Assembly: GCA_009469665.1 (NCBI GenBank)
Contig: SSTB01000111.1
Span: forward strand, 1 to 7,262
Direction: 5' to 3'
DNA length: 7,262 nucleotides
Source: Azonexaceae bacterium
GTDB lineage: Bacteria; Pseudomonadota; Gammaproteobacteria; Burkholderiales; Rhodocyclaceae
In this document: positions 1 through 6,280 of the stretch, piece after piece
How positions within the stretch are numbered: the stretch's first letter is position 1
How the letters are laid out: every line of letters begins with the position of its first letter
The notes under the pieces: generated by a model
What the model was told of the DNA's origin: nothing
What the model saw: only the letters and a program-made list of their open reading frames with translations
The model's database searches: none
Position numbers and translations under genes: made by a program

Positions 1-740
1 TCCTTGAGGGCGCGCACCAGGGCGGCTTCGTCTACCAGCCCCCCACGCCCCGTGTTGATGAGCAGCGCCGTGGGCCGCATGGCCCGCAATTCGGCTTCGC
101 CGATGAGTCCACGGGTGTCGGGCCCCAGGGGACAGTGCAGGGTGAGGGCATCGCACTGGTGCAGCACCTCGGCAAAAGCGGTATAGCCTGGGCGCACCGT
201 CGCTGCGCCCTTGCGCTCGGCCCGCAGGACGCGCATGCCGAAGGCTTCGGCCAGGCGGACGACGCCGGCGCCCAGGCTGCCGCTGCCGACGACCCCCAGG
301 GTAGCGCCATGCAGGTCGCGGATGGGGTGATCGAAAATGCAGAACTGCTGCGAGCGCTGCCAGCGCCCCGCCTGGACCGACTGGCGATAGGCGATCAGAT
401 TGCGGGAGAGGGCCAGCAGCAGCATGAACGTGTGCTCGGGCACGGTATGGGCCGCGTAGCCCCGGATGTTGCAGACCATGACGCCCCGGGCTCGGCAGGC
501 CTCCAGTTCCACGACATTGGTGCCTGTGGCCGATACGGCGACCAGGCGCAGGTCGGGCAGGGCCGCGATGGCCTCGGCCCGCAGCGGCACCTTGTTGGTG
601 ATGGCGATGCTGGCGCCGGCGAGACGCTCGACGGCCTCCCCGGCGGAGCTGGTTGGGTACTCGACCCACTGGTGTGGAAAGGCCGGGCGCCGCAGGTCGG
701 CGATGAAGGAATCCCGGTCCAGGCAGACGATGCGCTGCAT
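1..740 (-). CDS. D-2-hydroxyacid dehydrogenase, glycerate dehydrogenase/hydroxypyruvate reductase-like (3' end cut by window edge)
   Basis: The frame is open from an ATG at 740 to the left edge, giving 246 residues of a family that is usually about 310-330 long. It should be a cytosolic NAD(P)H-dependent enzyme that interconverts 2-keto acids (hydroxypyruvate, glyoxylate or similar) and D-2-hydroxy acids. Seen in the translation: the substrate-domain segment TVPEHTFMLLLALSRN (residues 99-114), the Rossmann motif GSGSLG (152-157), an acidic residue (E175) at the end of the following strand that is typical of NAD preference, and the signature INTGRGGLVDEAAL (228-241), whose Arg232 is the expected catalytic/substrate-binding arginine. 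The later catalytic Glu and His lie outside the window. The start has no strong Shine-Dalgarno; an in-frame GTG at 761 is an alternative. The gene lies 171 bp behind the half-ALDH gene on the same strand, so co-transcription is possible. The family is certain; the exact substrate is not. Confidence 0.93.
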   Translation of the reverse strand, partial: MQRIVCLDRDSFIADLRRPAFPHQWVEYPTSSAGEAVERLAGASIAITNKVPLRAEAIAALPDLRLVAVSATGTNVVELEACRARGVMVCNIRGYAAHTVPEHTFMLLLALSRNLIAYRQSVQAGRWQRSQQFCIFDHPIRDLHGATLGVVGSGSLGAGVVRLAEAFGMRVLRAERKGAATVRPGYTAFAEVLHQCDALTLHCPLGPDTRGLIGEAELRAMRPTALLINTGRGGLVDEAALVRALK

Positions 741-911
741 CGTGTTAGTAGCCTGAGCCACAGGTTGCGGAGCAAGATGAAAGCCAAGGATTTGATTCTC
801 TGGCTCGGCGCCAAAGTTGCAAACCCCGGCAGCAGTAGCCGAAGCTATGGCGAGGATGAGCGACGGCGGGGATGCGGGGCGGACCGAACATAGCTGAACC
901 TATCCGACTGA

Positions 912-1616
912 CTACCGTACCGGGCGCACCAGGATCTTGCCGTGGCGAGCGGCGATCGCGGCGATCCGGCCGGCGAGGTGCGCTTCACCGCGGAATTCGA
1001 CCCGCTCCACCCCGGCCTGGGCACACAGGCCCTCGATGGCAGCCTCGTCCCCGTGCACCAGGTTGAGGACGCCCGGCGGCCAGGCGACCCGGGCGGAAAG
1101 TTCGCACAGGGCATAGGCGGCGGCCGGCGCCCGGGGGCTGGGCTTCAAGACCACCGTGCCTCCGGCCGCCAGGGCGGCGGCGGCCCCCTGGACGAGGCCC
1201 CGCAGGGGAGCCGTGGCGTCCGCGATGAGGACGCTCACTCCCGTTTGCCCATCGGCGGGTGGATGCTCCAGAGCCGCCACCGCGGCGGCCACTTCTGCCG
1301 CTGCGGCCTCGGGCTCCCAGCCGGTTTCCGCAGCGACCAGGCCGGCAAAATGACTGGTCAGGCCGGCCAGGGCTGCGGCCAGAGCTGCCAGGCTGCTGCG
1401 CCGCTCGGCAGGGCCACGGCCGTCCCATTCGGGCGCCGCGGCTACGGCAGCCATAGTGGCGCGGGCCGCTTCGTCGGAACTGCCCAGAGGCACCCGCCGC
1501 AGCGCGGCGCCGGTGACCGGATCGGTAACGTCCAACAGCCCCTCCCCCACCGTGACGTAGGGATGGCCGTCGATCCAGAGGGGAACGGCCAGGGGGCCTT
1601 CCGCGGTGAATTTCAT
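912..1616 (-). CDS. Stand-alone N-terminal (NAD-binding) half of an aldehyde dehydrogenase; catalytic domain absent
   Basis: This 234-residue protein aligns by eye to the front half of the ALDH superfamily. It has an N-terminal strand region (IDGHPY, 15-20; DVTDPVTG, 29-36), the helix with AETGWEPEAAAAEV (96-109), the segment AALAAGGTVVLKPSPRAPAAA (147-167 region) carrying the cofactor-contacting Lys158 of the KPS motif, then PPGVLNLVHGD (180-190) and a degenerate FRG (208-210) where ALDHs have FTGS. It ends in TAG about 24 residues later, before the ELGGK motif, catalytic Cys and general-base Glu, so it cannot be a working aldehyde dehydrogenase as it stands. The span between the helix and KPS also looks shorter than in full-length ALDHs. 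I chose the ATG at 1616 because GAGAG sits 7 nt upstream; in-frame ATGs at 1673 and 1736 lack comparable sites and would run into the divergent promoter. Whether it is a decayed gene or a repurposed small nucleotide-binding protein cannot be decided here. It is divergent from the IclR gene. Confidence 0.8.
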   Translation of the reverse strand: MKFTAEGPLAVPLWIDGHPYVTVGEGLLDVTDPVTGAALRRVPLGSSDEAARATMAAVAAAPEWDGRGPAERRSSLAALAAALAGLTSHFAGLVAAETGWEPEAAAAEVAAAVAALEHPPADGQTGVSVLIADATAPLRGLVQGAAAALAAGGTVVLKPSPRAPAAAYALCELSARVAWPPGVLNLVHGDEAAIEGLCAQAGVERVEFRGEAHLAGRIAAIAARHGKILVRPVR

Positions 1617-1746
1617 GATGGAACTCTCGTTAAACTTGGGGCGGCGTAGGCAAGGTTCATCGCCAGCCGCCATGGTAGTATTGCGCCGCACAATAAGGAC
1701 GTGCCCGGACCGGCGCCGTCGCAACCACGCGGACAAGGGAAGTCAA
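1617..1746. promoter_or_regulatory. Divergent intergenic region between half-ALDH and IclR genes, with a 17-bp dyad
   Basis: This 130-bp stretch separates two divergent starts and should hold both promoters. It contains the inverted repeat TATTG-N7-CAATA at 1679-1695 (perfect 5-bp arms), a size and position compatible with an operator for the IclR-type regulator encoded next door. TAGTAT (1676-1681, plus) and TATTGT (1695-1690, minus) resemble -10 boxes and overlap the dyad, but I find no convincing -35 partner for either. The role as operator is inferred from IclR family habits (binding short dyads between divergent genes). Confidence 0.35.
1735..1746 (+). promoter_or_regulatory. Shine-Dalgarno supporting a TTG start for the IclR gene
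   Basis: AAGGGA at 1735-1740 lies exactly 6 nt before TTG at 1747. No ATG in this frame near the start of the conserved IclR sequence has such a site. The in-frame ATG at 1606 would add about 47 residues of low-complexity arginine-rich sequence and run across the divergent promoter region. The ATG at 1795 would remove the conserved segment that leads into the winged helix. Confidence 0.6.
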
Positions 1747-2523
1747 TTGGGCGAAGTCGCCAAGAATACCAGTTCCATCCAGGTCATCGAGCGCATGATG
1801 TCGCTCCTCGACGCACTGGCAGCCTCGCCGGACCCGGCCAGCCTCAAACAGCTCGCCACCGCCACGGCGCTGCATCCCTCTACTGCCCACCGCATTCTTG
1901 CCGCCATGAGCCAGGCACGCTTCGTCGAGCGGCAGGATGCCGGCACCTACCGCCTCGGCATCCGCCTGCTGGAGCTGGGCAATCTGGTCAAGTCGCGCAT
2001 CAATCTGCGGGAAGTCGCCCAACCCTTCATGCAACGCCTGCACGAGGAAATCGGCGAAGCAGTGAATCTCGGTATACGGCACGAGGACGAAATCGTCTAT
2101 ATCGAGCGGACGTCTTCCGGCCGCTCCCTGGTCCGCGTCGTCTACCTAGTGGGGGGCCGGGCCCCCCTGCACCTCACTTCGGTGGGCAAGCTTTTCCTCG
2201 CCGAGGAAAGCGCCGCCGCCACCCGCGACTACGCCAAGCGCACCGGCCTGCCGGGCAAGACGCCCCACTCGCTCACCTCTCTGGCCAAGCTGGAGAAGGA
2301 TCTGGACTGGATACGCCGGCATCAGGTGGCCTACGACAACGAAGAGGCCGAAATCGGTCTCAAGTGTGTCGCCGCCCCCATTCGCGACGATGAGGGGCTG
2401 ATGGTGGCCGGCCTTTCGGTCTCCGCCCCCACCGAACGCCACGATCCCGATTGGGTCGCCCGGGTCCGCCGCACCGCCGACGACATTTCCCGCGCCTTGG
2501 GCTTCGAAGCCAAACCGGCCTGA
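1747..2523 (+). CDS. IclR-family transcriptional regulator
   Basis: Predicted length is 258 residues from the TTG start, normal for the family (about 250-270). The N-terminus (VIERMMSLLDALAAS, 13-27) leads into the winged helix-turn-helix: SLKQLATATALHPSTAHRILAAM (32-54) is the turn and recognition helix, and GTYRLGIRLLELG (66-78) is the wing and linker helix. The remainder is the IclR effector-binding (GAF-like) domain, with EIVYIERTSSGRSLVRVV, then GGRAPLHLTSVGKLFLAE, and near the C-terminus CVAAPIRDDEGLMVAGLSVSAP. IclR proteins bind DNA as dimers of dimers and usually sense small organic acids; the effector here is unknown. The gene is divergent from the half-ALDH and the hydroxyacid dehydrogenase, which are its most likely targets (inference), and it may also regulate itself through the shared intergenic dyad. 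The family is highly certain; the start codon is moderately certain. Confidence 0.93.
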   Translation: MGEVAKNTSSIQVIERMMSLLDALAASPDPASLKQLATATALHPSTAHRILAAMSQARFVERQDAGTYRLGIRLLELGNLVKSRINLREVAQPFMQRLHEEIGEAVNLGIRHEDEIVYIERTSSGRSLVRVVYLVGGRAPLHLTSVGKLFLAEESAAATRDYAKRTGLPGKTPHSLTSLAKLEKDLDWIRRHQVAYDNEEAEIGLKCVAAPIRDDEGLMVAGLSVSAPTERHDPDWVARVRRTADDISRALGFEAKPA

Positions 2524-2627
2524 AAGGCCGCGGCCATCCGTTTCCCCCCTCGTCCCGCGTCCTTCGACCGGGTTCGGCTCGGGTTCCCCCATGGGGTGCG
2601 CCGATATTCAGCGCCCGACGGCACACG

Positions 2628-2651
2628 AAAAAGGCCGCCCGCAGGCGGCCT
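2628..2651 (-). terminator. Rho-independent terminator for the PbpG-type gene, possibly working both ways
   Basis: The stem GGCCGCC (2633-2639) pairs perfectly with GGCGGCC (2644-2650) across a 4-nt loop, with one further A-T pair (2632/2651). Read on the minus strand it is followed by five T residues, the classic intrinsic-terminator form, and it sits about 30 bp after the PbpG stop. On the plus strand the same stem is followed by a weaker T-containing tract (TCTTCGTTTC), so it may also end the converging IclR transcript. Confidence 0.8.
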
Positions 2652-2679
2652 CTTCGTTTCCGCAAGACGGGAAAATGGC

Positions 2680-3648
2680 TTACACCATGCGCCGGCCGTG
2701 CGGGATGCCGGCGTTTTCCATCCAACGCTTGATGCGGTTGGCGTCACCCACCCGGGTCATCTTGCCGACGGAATCGAGCAGCACGATGAGCACCGACTTG
2801 CCGGCCACCTGGGCCTGCATGACCAGACAGCGGCCCGCTTCGGAGATGTAGCCCGTCTTGGAGACGCCGATTTCCCAGCGCTCGTTCTTGACCAGGGCGT
2901 TGGTATTGCCGAAATCCCGCTGGCGACCGTTCAGGTCTACCCGGGCTTCAGCGGTGGTCGAGAAGGCGCGGATTTCCGGATACTGCGCCGCGGCGGCGAC
3001 CATGCGAGCAAGATCGAGGGCCGTGGAGACGTTGTTGCTGGATAGCCCCGTGGGTTCCTCGAAGCGCGTGTGCTGCATCCCCAGGGCGCGGGCCTTTTGG
3101 TTCATGGCTGCGACAAAAGCCGGCAGCCCGCCGGGGTAGTGGCGTCCCAGGGCGCTGGCGGCGCGGTTCTCGGAAGACATGAGGGCAAGCAGCATGGCGG
3201 TTTCGCGCGTCATGGTGGTTCCCACCGGCAGGCGGGAACGGGTGCCCTTGAGGCTGTCCACATCCTCGTCGCCGATGGCGATGACTTCCTGCATGTCCAG
3301 GCGGGCGTCGAGCACGACCATGGCCGTCATCAATTTGCTGATCGACGCGATGGGCGTCACCGCGCCGGGGTTCTTTTCGATGATGGGTTCCCCGGTGGAC
3401 TGGTCAAGAACCAGGGCAGAGGCCGAGTAGAGGGCCAGACGGCCAGCTTCGTGAGGCACGGCGGCGACGGGACGCTGAACTTTGCGCTCGGCGAGGGGAA
3501 CCTCCCGGGTCACTTTGGCCACCCTGGCCTTCTTGGCCACGACTTTTTTCTGCTGCGGCTCGACCTTTTTGGCCGCCTGGGCGGAGTTGCCGAACCCCAG
3601 GCCCACCAGGGCTCCGAATACCAGAGCCCGCTGCAGTTTACGCATCAT
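2680..3648 (-). CDS. pbpG: D-alanyl-D-alanine endopeptidase / low-molecular-weight penicillin-binding protein (PBP7 type)
   Basis: This 322-residue serine peptidase of the S11 family should act in the periplasm on peptidoglycan cross-links. Seen: a signal peptide (basic MMRK, hydrophobic ALVFGALVGLGFG, cleavage motif AQA after residue 25), then a lysine-rich linker (about 27-60), then the penicillin-binding fold. All three active-site motifs are intact: SISK (nucleophile Ser102, Lys105), SEN (159-161) and KTG (264-266). There is no C-terminal amphipathic anchor as in PBP5/6; the short end (GIPHGRRMV) fits PBP7/PbpG. AGGAGG at 3659-3654 lies 5 nt before the ATG at 3648 and 8 nt before a second in-frame ATG at 3645, so either may be used. 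The gene follows the malic enzyme on the same strand, 106 bp apart with no clear terminator between, so read-through is possible. The alternative call is D-Ala-D-Ala carboxypeptidase; motif and length favour the endopeptidase. Confidence 0.93.
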   Translation of the reverse strand: MMRKLQRALVFGALVGLGFGNSAQAAKKVEPQQKKVVAKKARVAKVTREVPLAERKVQRPVAAVPHEAGRLALYSASALVLDQSTGEPIIEKNPGAVTPIASISKLMTAMVVLDARLDMQEVIAIGDEDVDSLKGTRSRLPVGTTMTRETAMLLALMSSENRAASALGRHYPGGLPAFVAAMNQKARALGMQHTRFEEPTGLSSNNVSTALDLARMVAAAAQYPEIRAFSTTAEARVDLNGRQRDFGNTNALVKNERWEIGVSKTGYISEAGRCLVMQAQVAGKSVLIVLLDSVGKMTRVGDANRIKRWMENAGIPHGRRMV

Positions 3649-3680
3649 TGAATCCTCCTGCTGACAAGTCGATCATTCTA
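3649..3680 (-). promoter_or_regulatory. Candidate promoter -10 and ribosome binding site for the PbpG gene
   Basis: On the minus strand TAGAAT (3680-3675) matches the sigma70 -10 consensus at five of six positions and would place the transcript start near 3668, about 20 nt before the ATG. The -35 region is weak (the best candidate is TTATCG with an 18-nt spacer). The Shine-Dalgarno AGGAGG at 3659-3654 is a perfect match to the anti-SD core. Confidence 0.35.
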
Positions 3681-3754
3681 GCCCAGTCTAGCAGGAGACG
3701 ATAAAAATTCCACTAAAACATGGGTCTAGATGAACATCCTTAAGCAAATCATTA

Positions 3755-6034
3755 TCATGATGCGTCGACTACGGTCAAGGCAGTCATATTGACGATGCGT
3801 CGCACCGTGGCCGTGGGCGTGAGGATATTGACCGGCTTGGCCGCCCCCAGGAGGATGGGCCCCACGGTGAGGTTGTCCCCCGCTGCCACCTTGAGCAGGT
3901 TGAAGGCGATATTGGCGGCGTCCAGGGTAGGCATGACGAGCAGGTTGGCTTGTCCCTTGAGGCGGGAATTGGGAAAGGCGGAAAGGCGGATTTTTTCGTC
4001 CAAAGCGGCGTCGCCGTGCATTTCCCCTTCGACCTCCAGTTCCGGCGCCCGCTCCTCGAGGAGCCGCAGAACGTGCCGCATTTTGACCGCCGTGGGTGTG
4101 TTCTCGGTGCCGAAGGTGGAGTGGGACAGGAGCGCCACCTTGGGCGTCATGCCAAAGGCGCGGATTTCGTGGGCGGCCAGCAGGGTCATGTCGGCCAGCT
4201 GCTCGGCGCTGGGATCGTAATTGACGTAGGTGTCGGCGATGAACACCGTCCGTCCCGGCAGCATGAGCAGGTTCATGGTGTAGTAGCGGTCCAGGCCGGC
4301 CTGGGTGCCGATGACGCTTTCGACGTAGTGACGGTGGGCTTCGTGGCGGCCGAAGGTACCGCACACCAGGCCATCCGCGTAGCCCAGACGAACCATGAGG
4401 GAGCCGTAGAGCGTGTTGCGGCGTCGCACTTCGCGGCGGGCATAGTCCGGCGAGACGCCCTTGCGTTCGGTGAGGCTGTGGTAGGTCTGCCAGAACTCGT
4501 CGTAGTGGGCGTCGAAGAAGGGGCAGCCTTCGGTATGGACGATTTCGAAATCCTGGTCGGCGCGGATGCGCAGCCCTGCAGCCTCGATGCGGCGCGAGAT
4601 TTCGGCCCGGCGACCGATGAGCACGGGCCGGGCAATGCCCTCGTCGCGAATGACCTGGACGGCCCGCAGGACGCGCTCGTCCTCACCTTCCGCAAAGACG
4701 ATGCGCTTGGGCGCCTTCTTGGCGTGGGAGAACACCGGCTTCATGATGAAGCCCGAGTGATAGACGAATTCGTTGAGGCCCTGGAGATAGGCGGGCCAGT
4801 CGCTGATGGGCCGCGTGGCCACGCCGGAGTCCATGCCGGCCTTGGCCACGGCGGGGGCGATCTTGACGATGAGCCGCGGATCGAAGGGCTTGGGAATCAG
4901 ATACTCGGGACCGAAGCCGGAAATGCGCTCGCCATAGGCCGAGGCGACGACTTCCGATTGCTCGGCTCGGGCCAGTTCGGCGATGGCCTTGACGGCGGCC
5001 ATCTTCATTTCTTCGGTGATGGTGGTGGCGCCCACGTCGAGAGCGCCGCGGAAGATGAAGGGAAAGCAGAGGACGTTATTGACCTGGTTGGGGTAGTCCG
5101 AGCGCCCGGTGCAGATGATGGCGTCGTCGCGTACCGCCTTGACCTGCTCCGGCAGGATTTCCGGCGTCGGGTTGGCCAGGGCCAGGATGAGCGGGGTGGC
5201 TCCCATTCTGGCGGCCATCTCCGGCTTGAGCACGCCACCGGCAGACAAGCCCAGGAAAACATCGGCACCCTGGATGACCTCGCCCAGGCTGCGGGCATCG
5301 GTCTTCTTGGCGTAACGCGCCTTGATCTCGTCCATTTCCTCGACGCGGCCCTCATAGACCACGCCCTTGATGTCGGTGACCCAGATGTTTTCCACCGGTG
5401 CTCCCAGCATGACCAGGAGGTCGAGACAGGCCAGGGCTGCCGCGCCGGCCCCGGAAGTGACGATCTTGACCTGGGCGAGATCCTTACCGATCAGGTGCAG
5501 GCCGTTGAGGATGGCCGCCCCCACCACGATGGCCGTACCGTGCTGGTCATCGTGGAAAACAGGAATCTTCATGCGTTCCCGCAGCTTCCTTTCGATGTAG
5601 AAGCATTCCGGCGCTTTGATGTCCTCCAGATTGATGCCGCCGAAGGTCGGCTCCAGGGAGGCGATGGTGTCGATGAGCTTGTCCGGGTCGCGCTCACTGA
5701 TTTCGAGGTCGAAAACGTCGATATTGGCGAACTTCTTGAACAGCACGCCCTTGCCTTCCATCACCGGCTTGGCGGCGAGGGGTCCGATGGGGCCCAGGCC
5801 TAGAACGGCGGTGCCGTTGGTGATGACCCCCACCAGATTGCCTCGGGCCGTCAGGGTGCTGGCTTCCGCCGGATCGGCGACGATTTCCTCGCAGGCGAAG
5901 GCCACGCCGGGCGAATAGGCCAGGGACAGGTCGTACTGGTTGGTGAGTTGCTTGATGGGGGTGACCGCGATCTTGCCGGGCTTGGGCTCGCGGTGATAGT
6001 AGAGAGCGGCCTCGCGAAGCTGTTGGGCGTCCAT
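3755..6034 (-). CDS. maeB: Malic enzyme fused to phosphotransacetylase-like domain (MaeB type, usually NADP-dependent)
   Basis: This 759-residue cytosolic enzyme performs oxidative decarboxylation of malate to pyruvate, normally with NADP+ in this fused class, and it is of full family length. The malic domain shows AYSPGVA with catalytic Tyr40, [17 protein letters not shown] with Lys95 as likely general base, metal-binding Glu137-Asp138 in NLEDIKAPE, and HDDQHGTA (161-168). The cofactor domain has SGAGAAA (194-200), [11 protein letters not shown] (286-295) and SDYPNQVNN (312-320). From about residue 441 ([17 protein letters not shown]) to the end there is a phosphate acetyl/butyryltransferase-like domain, with [17 protein letters not shown] and [15 protein letters not shown]. 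In studied MaeB proteins this domain lacks transferase activity and mediates allosteric control by acetyl-CoA (family knowledge). AGGAG lies 5 nt upstream of the ATG, and the gene ends in tandem stops TGA TAA. It is divergent from pckG. The long open frame on the opposite strand (3950-5803) is a GC-bias shadow. Confidence 0.96.
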   Translation of the reverse strand: MDAQQLREAALYYHREPKPGKIAVTPIKQLTNQYDLSLAYSPGVAFACEEIVADPAEASTLTARGNLVGVITNGTAVLGLGPIGPLAAKPVMEGKGVLFKKFANIDVFDLEISERDPDKLIDTIASLEPTFGGINLEDIKAPECFYIERKLRERMKIPVFHDDQHGTAIVVGAAILNGLHLIGKDLAQVKIVTSGAGAAALACLDLLVMLGAPVENIWVTDIKGVVYEGRVEEMDEIKARYAKKTDARSLGEVIQGADVFLGLSAGGVLKPEMAARMGATPLILALANPTPEILPEQVKAVRDDAIICTGRSDYPNQVNNVLCFPFIFRGALDVGATTITEEMKMAAVKAIAELARAEQSEVVASAYGERISGFGPEYLIPKPFDPRLIVKIAPAVAKAGMDSGVATRPISDWPAYLQGLNEFVYHSGFIMKPVFSHAKKAPKRIVFAEGEDERVLRAVQVIRDEGIARPVLIGRRAEISRRIEAAGLRIRADQDFEIVHTEGCPFFDAHYDEFWQTYHSLTERKGVSPDYARREVRRRNTLYGSLMVRLGYADGLVCGTFGRHEAHRHYVESVIGTQAGLDRYYTMNLLMLPGRTVFIADTYVNYDPSAEQLADMTLLAAHEIRAFGMTPKVALLSHSTFGTENTPTAVKMRHVLRLLEERAPELEVEGEMHGDAALDEKIRLSAFPNSRLKGQANLLVMPTLDAANIAFNLLKVAAGDNLTVGPILLGAAKPVNILTPTATVRRIVNMTALTVVDAS

Positions 6035-6083
6035 GGTGTCTCCTTTATTTCACATTATGGAAAGTCATTTCGATATGCGATAA

Positions 6084-6112
6084 ATGCTAGCACGAGGTCC
6101 GTGAAATATCAC
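6084..6112 (-). promoter_or_regulatory. Candidate sigma70 promoter of maeB
   Basis: On the minus strand GTGATA (6112-6107, 4 of 6 to TTGACA), a 17-nt spacer and TAGCAT (6089-6084, 4 of 6 to TATAAT) preceded by TGC (extended -10). The expected start is near 6077, leaving a leader of about 42 nt. The -35 lies inside the GTGA-N4-TCAC dyad, which would suit repression. An alternative -10, CATAAT at 6059-6054, would leave only about 13 nt of leader. Confidence 0.35.
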
Positions 6113-6144
6113 CCCTCGGACATCACGTAGGCGGCGGCGTCAAG

Positions 6145-6173
6145 TAGATGTTTACCCTAGGGAGTGGCATAAT
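6145..6173 (+). promoter_or_regulatory. Candidate extended -10 promoter of pckG
   Basis: CATAAT at 6168-6173 matches TATAAT at five of six positions and is preceded by TGG (extended -10, TGn). The -35 at the ideal 17-nt spacing is weak (TAGATG, 6145-6150), which is tolerated in extended -10 promoters. The palindrome CCCTAGGG (6155-6162) sits in the spacer. The start would be near 6180, with a leader of about 100 nt. Confidence 0.4.
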
Positions 6174-6280
6174 TACGGGCTTCCCAGCCGACGGCCCCAG
6201 CGCCGCTCGCCTCACGGTGGCAGCAACCGGCGACTGGCACGAACCCTAGCTTTGTCAGCAACTTAGAGAGAGACACCGCC

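Larger units (their letters stand above)
6035..6280. promoter_or_regulatory. Divergent promoter region between maeB and pckG
   Basis: The 246-bp region is noticeably more AT-rich than the flanking genes, especially 6044-6112. It holds an 8-bp perfect inverted repeat, TATTTCAC at 6046-6053 and GTGAAATA at 6101-6108, centred near 6077. Nested inside with nearly the same centre is CATTT (6066-6070) / AAATG (6082-6086). Other elements are the dyad GTGA-AATA-TCAC at 6101-6112 and the palindrome CCCTAGGG at 6155-6162. These are possible regulator sites shared by the two C4-to-C3 genes; no specific regulator family can be named. No riboswitch-like structure was recognised in the pckG leader (about 6180-6280). 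Confidence 0.45.

Noticed and set aside
836..847. Small hairpin TAGC-CGAA-GCTA (UUCG loop on the minus strand) after the half-ALDH gene
   Set aside because: The stem is only 4 bp and no T-run follows on the minus strand, so it does not qualify as a terminator.
135..893. 252-codon plus-strand frame over the hydroxyacid dehydrogenase
   Set aside because: The minus strand carries the dehydrogenase motifs (GSGSLG, NTGRGG); the plus frame shows no recognisable domain.
741..911. Promoter for the hydroxyacid dehydrogenase in the 171-bp gap
   Set aside because: TTGCAA is present on the minus strand but no acceptable -10 lies at proper spacing; I see no other feature in this gap.
942..1649. 235-codon plus-strand frame opposite the half-ALDH gene
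   Set aside because: The minus-strand product has clear ALDH motifs; the plus frame is glycine/arginine-rich shadow sequence.
3649..3754. Terminator between maeB and pbpG
   Set aside because: T-rich runs occur on the minus strand but no stable stem precedes them.
3738..3756. Possible Fur box at the end of maeB (AATCATTATC matches one half of the consensus exactly)
   Set aside because: The other half matches only about 3 of 9 positions, the match overlaps the maeB stop codons, and pbpG is not a usual Fur target.
3950..5803. 617-codon open frame on the plus strand opposite maeB
   Set aside because: It is antisense to a motif-complete malic enzyme, its translation resembles no family I know, and long antisense frames are expected in GC-rich genes.
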